Shown here: piece by piece, positions 35,889-49,493 of the stretch
Position numbering within the stretch: position 1 is the first letter of the stretch
Layout: each line of letters begins with the position of its first letter
Assembly (NCBI GenBank): GCA_958450325.1
Contig: OY288259.1
Location: 24,236,734-24,300,733 of the forward strand
DNA from: Agrostemma githago
Lineage: Eukaryota > Streptophyta > Magnoliopsida > Caryophyllales > Caryophyllaceae
DNA: 64,000 bases
Direction of reading: 5' to 3'
Made by a program: the position numbers and the translations under genes
The notes under the pieces: generated by a model
The model's database searches: none
What the model was told of the DNA's origin: nothing
Seen by the model: the letters and a program-made list of their open reading frames with translations, nothing else

Positions 35889-38800
35889 CTATGTTATGTA
35901 GTATTAATCAGATCGACGTGAATCTATGTCTCATAATTGGTTATGAGGGATTCCACCCGCGTATTAATTCAATTATATATTTCATCACTAGAATTGTTGT
36001 CGTTGTTTTTACAATTCTATTTATATGCATGTACTTAAGGACTTAAGGTACACACCAAGCATATGTAAATCTCAGTTGCCGCCACAATGGATACCCCAAT
36101 ATACACACAAGCTGTTGTTGCACATACATACACGTTGTTTTCTTATTTTGTTAGTGCTAGATAATTGGCTTATGATATTGGTGTATTGCTATTGTATTTA
36201 CATTCGTTATATCTTCCTCTCCACGTAGTGCGGTTAATAATGGTCGATTATGTTTAGAGTTTGTCTCGTGAATTTAAATTCTTAAATTCTGAAATTGATT
36301 CGTAAAATTAATTTAAAATTTAATATTGATTTTTTTTAAATTTAATTTTGCCTTAAATTGACCCACTATAATCCTCAATTTCCTTGTTGACGATGAGACT
36401 AATTAGATTAGTCAAGATTCGATTGAAATTGAGAACGTAAAATTACAAGAATTTATCGTTGACGATGAGACCTAATAAGATTAGGACAAGACTCGTTTTA
36501 ATTTTGGTGGAGACAGAACGAAACGAGAACAACACGAGTATGACTCGGTGGGAACGAGTGTGACTCGGTGGATACGGGTGTGTTCCGGTTGGAACAGGAT
36601 GACCTGGATGCACTGGTTTGACCAAGACGACACAATATTTACTCGGACGACATGGTGTCGGGTCGAGCGACGCTTTTAAGAAAAGTCGTTTTCTCGCGTT
36701 TGTGTGTTGATTATGAATCAAAATGGATTATACTTTTATTTGTCCGAATCAATGAAAATAATTTTTCTAAATCGGTTAAATAATATTATGCATTTTAATT
36801 ATCATGTTATCATTAATGGGCCGGGAAAAGAGTTTCTCGGGTCCTATTTGATTTTGATGAAACGTTCATCTATATGACAATTATAAGTTGCAGATCGATT
36901 GTGAATCGAGTTTTGTATATCCGTTCAATTTTTCCGGGTGGGAAATTGTTCCTCGTAGTTGGAAAAATGAAAGATATTGGTGAAATTGTTCAAACCAAAT
37001 AGCAATTATGAATTGTTATATGATTATGAATCAAAATATGGGATCTTTTAACTTGTTTTATGCGCAAATTACTAATAACAATTAAATAATTAAGTCATAT
37101 GATGCATAAATATTAATGTTTAGACTTGTGACTTGTGTGCTTAGGTTGCCTTGTAAGTTGACCTAGCAACATGTTTAGGACCCATAATGCATTAAATCCC
37201 TCGCACAAATATTAAGTATTTCCTTTCCAGAATTGACCACTACAACAATTTCATACCATTGGTTGAAGTGACTGCCTAAGCGGTGCTTTGCCGATGTGTG
37301 TGGACTGAGTAGGTGGGTAACGGTTACCCACAGGTTCAGTCTGGTTTGCTTAACATCGCTATCAAGTCGGACTTGGGCTTTGAGGCAAATAGTTGGTGTC
37401 ATATGATGACTAATTCCGACGAACCAGGAATTACATAGAGATGTAATTGACAAATTTGTTGTCTACCTTTACTTTTGAAGCTTGAGCAGTGAGCCCGAGT
37501 TCACTTGAGCGACAAAAGGTTTAGGATCTTGGAATATTATGCGAACTTGAGGGTAGTTTGCATGATTTTATCTTAAAATTGTTAAAGATTGTTAATATTA
37601 ATTATCATTTTACTTTGCATATAGTTATAGTTGTAAGTTAGTCACCGTTATCACATTTATTAAAGATGAGTTTGAATTGTTCAACCTCGTTGATTGGTAT
37701 CTTGAAAATTGTTTTCAAAATTAGAGATATGGATTTTGTCCTTGTGAAGGATAATTTCGACAAATTATAACCAGTGCTAATGTACAATATGGACTATATA
37801 ATTAGAGTCATGGAGATGACTACTATAAGTACCAAAATCAATTGTTTCAATAAAAGGAATCGTTCCCATTAAGTGAGAAAAATGTTAAAGGTGATCCGAT
37901 TAATCCATATGTCATATGATGAGTGATTATATTGATAATCAGGAAATTTTGGATGCTTCTTTCTAAAGAATTAGGAATTGAAATCGTTTCAATTAGTCCT
38001 AAGTTTAGGTCACTTTATTATGAATAAACAGGTGACTTAATAAGATTTCTTGCCTTTTAGCATGAGATGTTAAAAGACGATTGAACATTGTATCAAGAAG
38101 GCAAATAATACTAATGTTCTATGAGTTCATTAAGAAAATTGCTTGAGATAATGATTAATAAATCCAAGACATTGGTTAAAGTAAGGGAAGGATAAATGTT
38201 GTCATACCCAAACTTGTTCCCAAGTTTAGATTAGGCACGAAATTATTTATCATTAATGTAATGACAAATATATGACATTGGTAGATAACTTTCTTGAAGT
38301 GTCTAGAAAATTTGCAAATCAATTGAAGTATGACTTCAGGTGTGTATGTTACTAGAGTAATTGTTACTTTCATTCTACTGATTTGGTATAAAGATACCAA
38401 ATGCGATTATTACATTGTAGATGTGATGGCTCAAAGAGAATGGAATAATGAATTAAGTGAGCATTTTATGATTGAAATGGACAAACGTTGTTGTTTCGGT
38501 TCATAAAAGGAAATCACTTGATTTTATTTTAAAGCTTAATACTAGGATTGAATAATTGTTATTCTTGTACTAGTCATAAGCAAGGACATTGAATCTGTTT
38601 CATGTATGGGCATGAAAAGTTTTGATAAAAGTAGAACAATTGTTGCTCTATATATCTTGCAAGAATATGAGGTACAATAAAGCTAACATGATTGTTGAGC
38701 TATAATTCCTAGTAGGAAATGCTTTTATTTGTAGCATAACAACCAAAAGGTTCAAGTCCCTCGACTCAAGTTTTACCTATTATGACATTGTCCTTAATCC

Positions 38801-41598
38801 ATGAGACAAGAAACATAAGAATAAGTTTCATAATGATGAAATTATAAACCTTATTGATAAGGATCAATTGAGGTAAATGGATCTTGTTAAGATGGATAAA
38901 TGACATTAGAAGTAACTCCTATTATTTGTAATAGGAGGGTACTTAGACTTGTTGGATCACACCTATACAGATACGTGTGAGTTTAACTAGTGATGTTGGA
39001 AAAATGGGTAACATGTATGGTTTTGTTCATTTGATGAAATTTGAAATTGAATGCTTCGAATTGTTCAAGGAAATTCAGATGAAAGTACAAGATCAACTTG
39101 ATAAGTTGGTACGAGTCGTTCGATATGATTGAAACAGGGAGGAATTGAACTAAAAGATTGTAATCATCTTAGAAGTAGAGAAAAGTGTTTCAAACTACAT
39201 CGAACCATATTTGATATGATTTGGTCTATGAGGAGTTATGCAGATTTCATTTACGCTTTAGAAAGTTATGCACTATAAAAGTCTTTGTACAATGTTGATG
39301 AGATTGTCCATGTAAGTCGGAGAATAGACACCATATGAGATATGGATTGAAAATGTTCTAAAAAGTCTTTTCTTAATTATCAAGTCTCAAAGTTTAAAGA
39401 AAATTGTTTTCTAGAACTTAGACTCAATTATGACGTGTGTTTTATTAGTGGTATTATGTTAATTCTACAAACCATCCAAAGAACAAAACTGTTTTGTTGC
39501 ACGAAGTGATATATTTCTTTTAAAAATATGTGATTTCTAATAGAAACAGTGGGAGTAGAATAAACCTTGAATTGTTCAAGATTAACAGGAATTCTCTACA
39601 ACTGTTGAAAAGGATATTGATGCATTCATGAAAAGTCATGATCATCTTAGCTGTAAAATATTACCCTACATAGGTTTGACCTATGGTAAAACAATAATGG
39701 GCAAAGAGTTCAATAATCACATAAAATCTAATAGATTCTATATACCATAACTACCAAGTATAGACTTTGGTTAAATGGGTCTTATAGTGAAGAATAGTCT
39801 TCATTATAAAGACGATGTAGATTGATATAAGAGTATCTATGAAGCATAGTTGGTAATTAAGGATTGATCTCATAGCAATGACTATAGAAAAATCATTTTT
39901 ACAACATTATGCTTAAATCTATTAAGATTGATTTAGCATTTTGAATGTCATCACTCATTATGATGAGTTTTGGACATATATATGTAAAATACATTTCTTG
40001 AAAGGGATGCAATATGATGTGTGTGCGACACATCGTATGAATTTCATATTATTAAAATTGCTAGACAAATGTGAATGATCCAATTCGATTGGAGCAAGTA
40101 TTATGGAGTAGTATCTTCGTTCTCAATGTGGTAATTCAAAGATGTTTGTTTTCCTTTGAGACGAAGAAAGACAGTGTGTACAAGAGGCTAGTGGGCGTGC
40201 ATTTATCGTTATGATTTGGTATGTAAGTGACATACTTCTCTAACTAAACGACATTTGATTGCTTTGCAAGAAATGTGTTTATTATGTGCTCGTGTGACGA
40301 GTAGATACTAATCTAGTGAGTGTCACTAGAATGCTATCTAAGAATTGTTCCTTTGCACTTAAGAAGCAAAAAGGAAAATTATTTAAGAGCTGCGCATGAT
40401 GTGATAAGCGAATTATTGTAAACAAGTTACAACGATTCATATTTCCAAATAGACAAAGATGACATGAGATTGTAATCTCAGTAAATTCTGTTTTGGATGA
40501 GAAGTTGTGTATTGGAACGGTTCCAAATGACAACTTGGTGACTAGTATTATAACTAAAGTTGGTGTTCTATTGCTTTTGAAGCAAATAGACGTTTGGTTA
40601 CGAATCAAACACGCACTTAACTTTAAAGTTTATGAAGCAATTTGTTGCTTATGAAACTAACAGTTTGCCTCAATTGAGAGAAGGTAGATTGGTCATATGC
40701 TTGTAAATAACCGATACAAATGTTGTATGTCCCAAAACCTCCTCTACATAAAGATCATATTGTTATGATTGGTATAAGACGCATGAGCGAGTGGTCTTAG
40801 TACTTTTAGAGGTGTTTGGTGGTTTAGTGGCCTGGGAGTTATTTTGATAATTGATATATGTATGACATATTGTCATTTGGTTAATGTAACCGAGTTTTGT
40901 CCCTAAATAATTTACATTGATGAAATAGATCACTAAGTATGTGACTTAGTCTTGGAACTCTATTTGGATGATGTAGTTATTTTGTCTCTAGTCAAGGTAT
41001 TGTGTTGGGACATTTGAATATCCTTAAATGACTAGTGTGTGAGTTGGTTGATGACTAAGTTCCTTGAGTCATAGGTATTGAGATACTAAACCAGGCACAC
41101 GAGTGTATGTTAAGAACATGCATTAGACTGACCCGCTGAAAAGGATTTTACTAAGATTTCGCTTAGTGTCAGTAAAGTTCTTTGCAAGTTATGAACTTGT
41201 ACGGTCTTTAGACCTGAGTCTTTGACTATTCTGTACATGTGATGTGTATGCTTTGATACTATTCCTCGTCAGCTGTGAAAGGGGGCTATGGATGGTTATT
41301 GGGCATGCATGGATCATGTGATAGGATGTGGTTAGACAAGAGGGGATTTGCTCTTCCTTTATTGAAGGGAATTTATTGTTTCTTGGCCACTCGAAGAGTG
41401 TGACTTGTGCAAATGCGTGGCCGCACTCAGATAGGATGATTGTCATCTATCTGCTCTTTTAACAAGTCAACTCAAAGATTCGAGTAAAAGATTGAGACAT
41501 ACGAGGATGATACTTCTTCTTACCTCATTCTCAATTGGAGACAATAGTAGCAAAGAGACTTAACGCCGTTCTTGAGAGGACATGTACAAGTGGGAGAC
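35889..41598 (+). pseudogene. Copia B degenerate gag-pol
   Basis: The interior keeps traces of Copia coding order without a long frame. At about 39015-39130 a plus frame gives YGFVHLMKFEIE, LFKEIQMKVQDQLDK, resembling the integrase core after the second catalytic Asp. Near 40955 LYLDDVVIL resembles the RT YVDD box. Stops and frameshifts occur throughout. No frame above about 70 codons on the plus strand is plausible protein. Proteins for movement would have to come from another element. Confidence 0.65.
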
Positions 41599-42343
41599 TG
41601 AAGGAGTTATGTCCACTGTCCTACGGATTAACCCGCTTAAGTCTATGTATCCGATATGCCTTGCTAGAGGTCGATGTCGGATTGACATGTAAATAGGTTA
41701 CGTGTCTGGTAGTCTTAAGTGGGCCCATTGGGTCACACACAATATGTACGGGATATTATTAATATATATCGATATATTAAATATATCGAGTTAGTAGTAA
41801 TACGGACCCAGCTGCGCTGTCGGGTTATGGTAATTAGAGTTATACTACTAATCTAATTATGGTAATTAGAGTTATAGTAATAACCTAATTCTACCTTCTC
41901 ATCTCTTATATAAGGAGGTTCATATGATGAACCAAGATATGAAATTAAGAGTATTGACTCATAATATATATACGGAGTATTCTTCTTATAAATAGTTATA
42001 AGAGAGATAGAGAGAAGTTGTGAGACGGTCTCACCTACCTTTATACTAGCATATACGTCGCAGTTCTGTACCCGTGTGGATACCAAAGGAGGCATCACGT
42101 TTGGGGTGCTTTATTCTGTCCGTAGAGATTATTTATTCTGTCCGTGGGAATTATCTATTCTATCCGTGAAGATTATTTATTCTGTCCGTGGAGATTATAT
42201 ATATATATATATATTTGGGTTTATTATACTTCTTATTAATACGCTGTTCCGCTGCAAATAAGGTATAATTGTTATCCCTCTACTTTTGTCTTTTCGGTTA
42301 ATACTCGTAACAGGTCCTTGGGTTTAAGGGTTGTAACCCTACA
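41599..42343 (+). repeat. Copia B 3' LTR
   Basis: Matches the 5' LTR with substitutions at ATATCG(G/A)GTTAG and TTATA(A/C)TACTA. It has four rather than three copies of the 24-bp CTGTCCGTG unit, and a longer TA tract near 42200. Confidence 0.93.
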
Positions 42344-45044
42344 GAATTAATCCTTATTCAGATCCTTTCGTTAAGATAATAATCGATGTTGTTTTCGATC
42401 GTTATTCACCTTAATTTTCTTAGTTTTTCTCATGGTATTTTTCTGCCATGATTTTTATGTGTTGTAGGTTTTTCGAATGATCCTGAAGCTGACGAGTATA
42501 TTATCGACTCAGATTTGGATTAGAGGTAACGTCGATGTTACTCGGTATTTCGTGATTTTATTTGTGTAATTGCATTTATATATTTTTATTTTTCATTTTT
42601 GACAATATATGTATGTCAAATAATCTGGAAAATTTTTAAAATTCGAAAATTTATATGTTTCGGTATTTTTATCGCTTTTACGAGATTAACGATTAAATTG
42701 TTATATTAATTTGTAAAATCGTAGTATTCGGTCTAAACTTTTAATATATGATTATATTCTGTAAAAATGATGTTTTTAAAGATTTTTGATAATTTAGTAT
42801 TTTTATGATATTTTAGATATCGATTATTGAATTATTACCGTTTACAGACAAAAATGATTAAAAGCCGATTTTTAGTTCTAGCACTTAAACATTTTATTAT
42901 AATCTGAAATTTGACGTACACGATATTTATAATTAAAAAGAGTTTTCTGAAAATTTTCATAATTTTTCAGATTTGTTAAGTAGGTGAATTAATTAATTAC
43001 TTTAAATCATCATTTATCGTTAAAACCGTGTTTGTCGTTTTAATTTCCGAATTCTGGTTTTTGTTTTAAATCTGGGAAAAATGGGTTCCTGATGTTTTTT
43101 GAAAAAAAATGTATTTTTATGATTTTAGTGTTTTAATAAAATGTTGGGAATGACAAGTTTTATTAAGAGAATCGTTAATTGTGAAAACGGTTTTTAAAAG
43201 ACGGTTTTAACGGAATTTGCTAAATCTGGAATTTTGGAAAACTGAAAAACTTTGTAGATTCTGGAAAATCATGGTTTTTAAGTTTAATATTAATTTTTGG
43301 ATATTAATACTTAAATCGTTTTGTAATTAGTATTTTTATTAATTGTTATTGTCGAGATTAGACAATTAACGAGAAAACCCTTTAAAAACCGAGTTTAAGG
43401 ATTCTAGAAAAAGTTATTTTTCTGGACAGAATGTCCAAAAATATATTTTAGCTATTTTACGTAATTTTTGTACTATTTATTAAAGTCTTTAATTAATAGT
43501 GATGATTTTTGGACAAAATTACGATTTATCGTAAAGTGCTCCGTTTCACCTAAATGAATTGTTGTTCCAGCAATTTTGAAAATATTTAAATCTGAAACAT
43601 TAAGAGTTAAATCATCCCTTACCATACTCTAAATATGTCCAATGGTTTAATTAAATAAAGTGCTTTAAAAGATTTAATTTGACATTTGCCGTAAAATCTT
43701 ATTTATAATCATATTGTCGAAACTAATAATAATTAGGAAATTTTAGTTTTTTAAATTTTGAAAACACCCTGATTAGTAGTATTAAAATGTTTAAGACATT
43801 TTTAATCATTTTATAATCACTTGTATGGTATTTTAATAATTTCATAAACCTAATGGTTCTCGTTTTAGAAATTAATTAACATCGTTAAGGCTGAAAGTAT
43901 TAGTTTTATAAATCTATATCGTTTACTATAAATGTTGTGTTAGTATGAACTAATATTTTCGATATTTTGATATGATGCTATTTTTAGTAAAGTTTCTAAA
44001 AATAGAAGTTTCCTAAAATAGAAAGTTTTCACTTTTAGAGTATATTTACTACTCCTTTTATCTTCATATTGTTCATAATGATTATATCTTTTTAAATATC
44101 GATAATGGCTTTGTTTTGGAGTTATGAAATAAGGACAAGTGTGGGGTTAGAGTAATATAGTCTGGGATGTACGTTTTTGCCATCAACTGTAAGGCTGGTG
44201 TGTCTTTATGGGGCACATTGGTTGTTGAACTGAGCATGGTTTGTGTTCAGGAGAGTGTGTATTGTGCCCTTAAACTTAGATATCGCATCGTGTAAGTCGC
44301 GTCGGGTTGAACTGGATATGGTTTGTATCCAGGAGGGGTGTATACTACTTAAACCAGGACCTCGCTGCACGCAGTCCTGTTATAGTTGAGTTGCCTAGTT
44401 AGAGATTGGATTTTGTTATGAGTTAAGTCTACAGTTCTCGAAGCTAGTTTACAGTATTATCCCTAGTGAAAGTCTAGCCTTGTGCACACTGATCGAATTT
44501 CCATAACGCCATTTTGAATATTTTATTATTATCGATATAATTTGGTTTGCAGGTTGGCAAATATTTTATGTTTTCTTCGGAAAAGTCATTTTTATTATAT
44601 TGTTTCGATTCGTGAAGTTTGTCACTGAAAGCTTATTTTTAATACGATGTTTCAATGTTTTCCGTTTTTACTATTTTCGTATAATAGTAATTACGGTTTT
44701 AAAATCCTGTTATACGGCTGGGAGAACGTGGACGCTACTCCCCACTGATTGTGACTGTTATGTTTTTAACATGGCAGGTATATGTGTTTCCCTTCGGGTG
44801 GGCTAGCGAGCAGTTGTGGATCCTGCTTGTTTTAAAAGATCACTGTATTATGGATTGTTAAAACTCTTTTTACGGATTTTATTTTATTTTATTTATTTAT
44901 TTTTGTAGCCATTTTTATTTTATGGCTTATGTATTGGCTTACCATTTTTATTTAATCAAGACATAGCTACAGTGTGTTATAATCCCACTTCTACAGTGTT
45001 TCCGCCACTGTATTGCGTTAGAATTCCTAGGGGATTACATTGGG

Positions 45045-46160
45045 TCTCGCTTGATGGTCGGACGACACTGTCGTCAGAGGTGGGCCGCACCAGCCGTTGC
45101 TGGTCTACTGTCGTTGGTGGTCGGCGACCACATTTGGCATGGAGATGTCGGATGAGAAGTCGAGGGATGGTTTTGAAGTTATGAAGGAAATTGAATAGTG
45201 TGTATGGGTGATGGCAGATCACCTGGTTCCCATTATTTCCAAGGTTTGTCCACCATGAAAGTAAATGAGATTTACACCTCATTAGGCCCGTTGTATGCAA
45301 ATCTGATTTGCAAGTTTTTGGCCCATTATGTCATGGCAAATCTGATTTGCTGTTTATTTCGGCCCACTGTTAGAAATTTAATTCCTTTAAATATTCAATA
45401 ATGCTAATTTTTCTTAATTTGATTACACCCATGATAAAATATTATAGATTGAATCATAATAAATTCGTTTGTTTAGTTTGTGACTTAATCGTTAAGTCGT
45501 GCTACTAAAGTTGGTTCTGCGATTGGTTTACGACTTAGTAATTAAGTTGTGTTACTAATTTCAAGTTTTATTATAATTAATCGTTAATTAGAATGTGAAT
45601 ATGATTCATTATTTATTTTTTCGTATTGTGAATGCGGCGCCTGAATGCCATCATAATTGTGATGAGATTGGCTTGTGGCTAGTATGGCCCAAACTAGGTC
45701 GGTTTACGATCTGCATATCGTTATTCTTTGTAATAATTTTTTAATTATTTTTTCGTCTTGTTACGAGTGCAATGTATAATTATTCTAGTTCATACGATTG
45801 CGGGTGCATCGTATTGCAATGTAATAATTATTGTTTTATTTTACTAGTTAATTTATAATTAGTGAAAATAAATGTAATTTAAGTCCCGAGAAGATGAGGA
45901 TGAAGATCCAAACGATTCGAGGGAGGTTTCATGAAGGATGGAGATCCACGGCAAATCCTCTCTTCTCAATCCGTGGAAAATGATCGGGTAATGTTTGACG
46001 GTTGGAAAATGATCCCCATACCGTGGAAAATGATGTAATCGTTTGACGGTTGGACTCACGGCAAATCCTTACCATCAGGAATCGAACCTTATTAGATATG
46101 GTTTGATTCAGGATAAGTCTTGCTGACCTTCTAATTTTCTTATCCGGATTTGCATGCATT
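45045..46160 (+). other. Copia A internal remnant, no recognisable domain
   Basis: This continues Copia A after the solo LTR. Small local duplications are visible: a GACTTA(A)T(C/A)(G/A)TTAAG phrase at 45480-45560 and a CCGTGGAAAATGAT/TTTGACGGTTGG phrase at 45960-46060. No intact frame or domain is recognised. Confidence 0.4.
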
Positions 46161-46975
46161 TAGAATGCAGCATTCGCACTTAATATGATTCTAACCAAAG
46201 CAGTAGATGAGACACCATATACGTGATATGGATGGAAACGTTCCTAAGTCGTCTTTTATGGTCTATTCCGAATAGACTACGAAATATTGCTTCTACACCC
46301 AAAGCATAAACAAAGTAGTTGTTGCTTGGAGTGGTGTCTTTTTTTGGTTCAACAAAGAGCGCACTTAGTCGCATTACAATATAGGGTAGGGGGATTCGAA
46401 CCTGAGACCTATTGTCCCAGAGCACCTAATCTTAACCACTAGGCTAAGACATCTTCGATGAAGTGGTGTCTTTTTGGAAAAGGTGGTTGTTCAAAAAAGT
46501 CAAGTGAGAGTACGATACATCTCGAAGGATTTCGTGATGACGAGCAACAACTGAGTGAGATGGCACAACATAAGGATGTTGTAAAAGGTGGTGATGTAGG
46601 TTCGACCCACAACCCATCCGCTAACTATCTAAAGGTTGTCGTTCCATATTGCAGAACAAGTAGATCTTATATTCCAACGAAAAGGTTTGCAAAAACTTAT
46701 TTGACGGAATGTTCCAAAATAATGATTTTAAAAAATAAGAAACTTACTACCTACAAGGATGCTTTGGTAAGTCAGGACTCCATAAGGTGACTAAGAGTAG
46801 TCGTACTAAAATGAAAGTCAAACCGCTTTCTTGAAAGAGTTCTTGAAAGAGGGTGTGAAGTTACGTGGGAGTATTATTACTTTCCTAATATTGTATGTAG
46901 ATGACATACTAATCATACAAAACGATGTATCCATACTTGAGGCAGTCAAGGGATAGTCATATTATTGTTTCGCTA
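46161..46975 (+). pseudogene. Copia A integrase tail to RT remnant, split by a SINE
   Basis: Around 46185-46335 and 46462-46530 broken frames give VPKSSF and FLEK followed by ISKDF, like the region after the Copia integrase. At 46860-46975 a frame reads SIITFLILYVDDILIIQNDVS, the RT catalytic box. It continues after the CACTA element. The SINE at 46344-46461 interrupts the first part. Several stops show it is dead. Confidence 0.75.
46344..46461 (-). mobile_element. tRNA-derived SINE, copy 2, with 14-bp duplication
   Basis: On the minus strand a pol III promoter is well preserved: box A TAGCCTAGTGG and box B GGTTCGAATCC, in tRNA spacing. The tail ends TTGTTGAACCAAAAAAA. AGTGGTGTCTTTTT flanks both sides (46330-46343 and 46462-46475). 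It inserted into Copia A pol. It is the better preserved of the two SINE copies in the window. Confidence 0.92.
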
Positions 46976-47339
46976 TGACACTACAAAAAAAGGTGGGATT
47001 TGCAACGGAAATTTTGCAACGGAATTAAATCCGTAGCAGAAATAAATCTTGCTACGGATTCGCAACGGAATAAATATTTTGCGACCAAATTGCAACGGAA
47101 TAGCGATGAATTTCGCCTCCCAATATGGTGCGCGGAAAAGGGGAATGAGCGCGGAACATATGCTACGGAATTGCGACCACTAAATATGTTTTTGACGGAT
47201 TTGCTACGGATTTTTAACGGACCTACGTTGCACTATTATCTCCTAATATTACCTGGACCAAGTGTGCTACGGATTTGCAACGGAATAAGGAATTTGCTAC
47301 GGAGTTTCGGTCGCAAATCCGTAGCAAGCGAAATTAAAA

Positions 47340-49493
47340 AAAAAAAAGACCCAGTTACTTACTTACTTACCTCGACTCATTCGTTCATCTTTATCCTCCC
47401 ACTCCTCAAACCCTCAGACCCCTACACCATAACCCAAACCACCACCCCTACGCCGCCGCCGCCACCTCTACGCCGCCGCTGCCGCCACCTTTACGCTGCT
47501 GCCGCCGCCACCGGCATTATTACGAAACCACCACGGTAATTCCCGTTCTTTCCTTCTTTTCCTTCTCATTCTGGCCTGCGTCCCTTCCGTTCCGCCTGTC
47601 CCTGCCCCGTCGCTGTTGCCGGTATCTTGCTGCCGGCGCCATTTATTGCCGGCGTCTCCCTCCTTCCCCTTTTTTCTGATTCTGCAAAATTAAACCCTAA
47701 TCGATTTGGGTTTTTCATTTTTCATAATTTTTACAGTATTTACTCTTCAATTTACTGCAATTTTGTTTTGTTGAAGTTCGATTATTACTCATTGCTGTAT
47801 GTTTCAATTAGTGTTCAGTGTGGTTAATTGCTGATTTTGTTTAGAATGTTGAAAGTTAGAACATTTGTTGATTTTGTTGAAAGTGTGGAAAAATTTGTAG
47901 AAATTTGGTTGTTTTTCTCATAATTTCCGGCGTTTACGGAACGAAAACGAAGAAATGTGATCAGTTGTGGAGCAAGGAGGGCTTTGCTTCGTTGGGTGAT
48001 GTGATGTTGGAATAGAATTCCGTTGCGAAACCAAAGTTGGCTTCATTTTTTCAATGTTGTATCTTTCTCTTTGGTTAGTTGTTGCATTTAGTTGCTTGGG
48101 ATCTGAGTTTTCTGATGTTAGAAGTTTTAGTAGTGGTTAAACCTGTGATGATGATTGTGGGATGATTATGATCGAAATAGTTGAAGAATAACAAATGTGT
48201 GACTATCAGATTGTACTCATAAATGACTGCAGTACTGCATTTGTGAATCTGCATTTGTGTTTCAATACTCAGTAGGTTACGAGATTCGGAGTTCGGTGGT
48301 GTGAACTCTGAACTAGTTCGTCCGTACTCAAGAGGAGGAAGATGATGATATGTACAGGAGTGTACAGGCTGTCACCAACTAAACACATAGAGTCATAAAT
48401 GGCCTTATTAACTATTGATAGTTACGAAGCACACTTAAATTGCAATTGTATTACTTTAAAATGTGAAATTGTTATATGAAATTGTACAGGAGTGTAATAT
48501 TACTTTAAATTGTATTACATAGAGTAGATTGGAATATAGTTATATGAAATTGCTTCTGTGACACGAATTATTTGGTGGTAATGGTTTATATATAATAGCT
48601 TTAGGGGATTGGAGTAATAGAACAGAGAAGTGGAGTAATTGTAAATTGAGTTTAATTTGTTCTTTCTTAAAATGTTTGTTTGTGCTCTCGTCTTTTTTTG
48701 TTTTCTATATTCATGACTAATTATTTACGTTTTAATTTTTATTAGGTTGATTTTCTCCTCCACAGTACAAAATCATACTTCATACTCTTAATAAGGTATG
48801 TAACAATTATTTATATTTCTGAAAATTAATTGCTTGATTGCAACTCCCGAAATGTGAATTGTATTAAGTGTTCTGTATATATGTTATTTATTTATTTATT
48901 GTTATTGCTAATTTGAGTTTGACTTAGCACCCGTTCAAGGATTACACATTAGGTGTAATTTTTGAATAGTCCCCATTTTGGGACTGTCTTTGAGCATTTT
49001 ATGCCATTTAGGTGGTAAATACTAATCTTCTCTACTTGTTTGTTGTGAGACGAAATTTGTCGGCATATTCCCTAACGTTCTCTTAGTACATATGTTGAAC
49101 TTTATTTTGTTCTACATTGTGTATTAGGAGAACTGGGGGGAATTGCTGTCAATTTTTCGTTTCACAACAATCAAGGGTGAGATTAGTATTTACTAATGGC
49201 ATGAAATGTTCAAAGATGGGTTTAGGTTGGAGAGATAAGTGCACCCATAAGCTCGAAACTATGTTTATTTCTCCTGCAGGTGGATGTGGATGTTGTCGGT
49301 GTTGGAGACGATTGGTTTAGATATTAGTGGTGATTGGTTTTGAGGTTGTGGTTGTGGTTTGGTGATTGGTTTTCCTGTTGTGGATATGTGCTTTTGTTGT
49401 TGATTTTTTTGATTATTGTGCACTTGTAGTTTTGATTATTGTTGCATAATATAATTAATATTGTTACTGTTTGCTTATTATTCCTTACAAAAA
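47340..49493 (+). other. CACTA 5' region (leader and possible introns)
   Basis: A C-rich block with CCGCCGCC repeats (47445-47530) and GATTTGGGTTTTTCA-type sequence resembles a plant 5' leader. The rest to the transposase ATG is T-rich and without an ORF, with candidate introns. Short open frames here are not supported as protein. Confidence 0.5.

Larger units (their letters stand above)
35161..42343 (+). mobile_element. Copia B: full-length LTR element with degenerate interior, GAATT duplication
   Basis: LTRs at 35161-35875 (715 bp) and 41599-42343 (745 bp) begin TGAAGGAGTTATG and end CCCTACA. They differ by two substitutions plus two repeat-length changes (24 and 6 bp). Target duplication GAATT flanks both sides (35156-35160 and 42344-42348). 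The primer site TGGTATCAGAGC is at 35877-35888 and the polypurine tract ACAAGTGGGAGAC abuts the 3' LTR. The 5.7-kb interior has no long open frame. It is inserted in the first Gypsy-type solo LTR. LTR starts and tracts resemble Copia A, so the two families are related. Confidence 0.95.
34304..45039 (+). mobile_element. Gypsy-type solo LTR, ~3.5 kb, split by Copia B; TTGGG duplication
   Basis: It starts TGTAACACCCAC and ends GGGGATTACA, flanked by TTGGG at 34299-34303 and 45040-45044. Removing Copia B and its duplication leaves about 3.5 kb. The right part (44100-45039) aligns with 59850-60694 in the second solo LTR. Shared words include TTGGAGTTA, CCAGGAGGGGTGT, TCTCGAAGCTAG and TTTCCGCCACTGTATTGCG. 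No internal region or ORF is present. Length and the TGTAACACCC start suggest a Ty3/Gypsy LTR. Orientation is inferred. Confidence 0.85.

Noticed and set aside
41189..41446. Minus-strand 85-codon frame in Copia B
   Set aside because: Opposite to the element's sense, without similarity; chance frame in degenerate DNA.
44977..45300. Open frames at the end of the first solo LTR
   Set aside because: They cross the LTR boundary and its duplication into Copia A, so they cannot be an original gene.
46344..46461. Possible tRNA gene on the minus strand
   Set aside because: tRNA-like head only; the tail, A-rich end and 14-bp duplication identify a SINE.
47000..47539. 179-codon plus-strand frame at the CACTA left end
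   Set aside because: It translates subterminal repeats and a CCG-rich leader; no protein similarity, and it starts in the terminal repeats.
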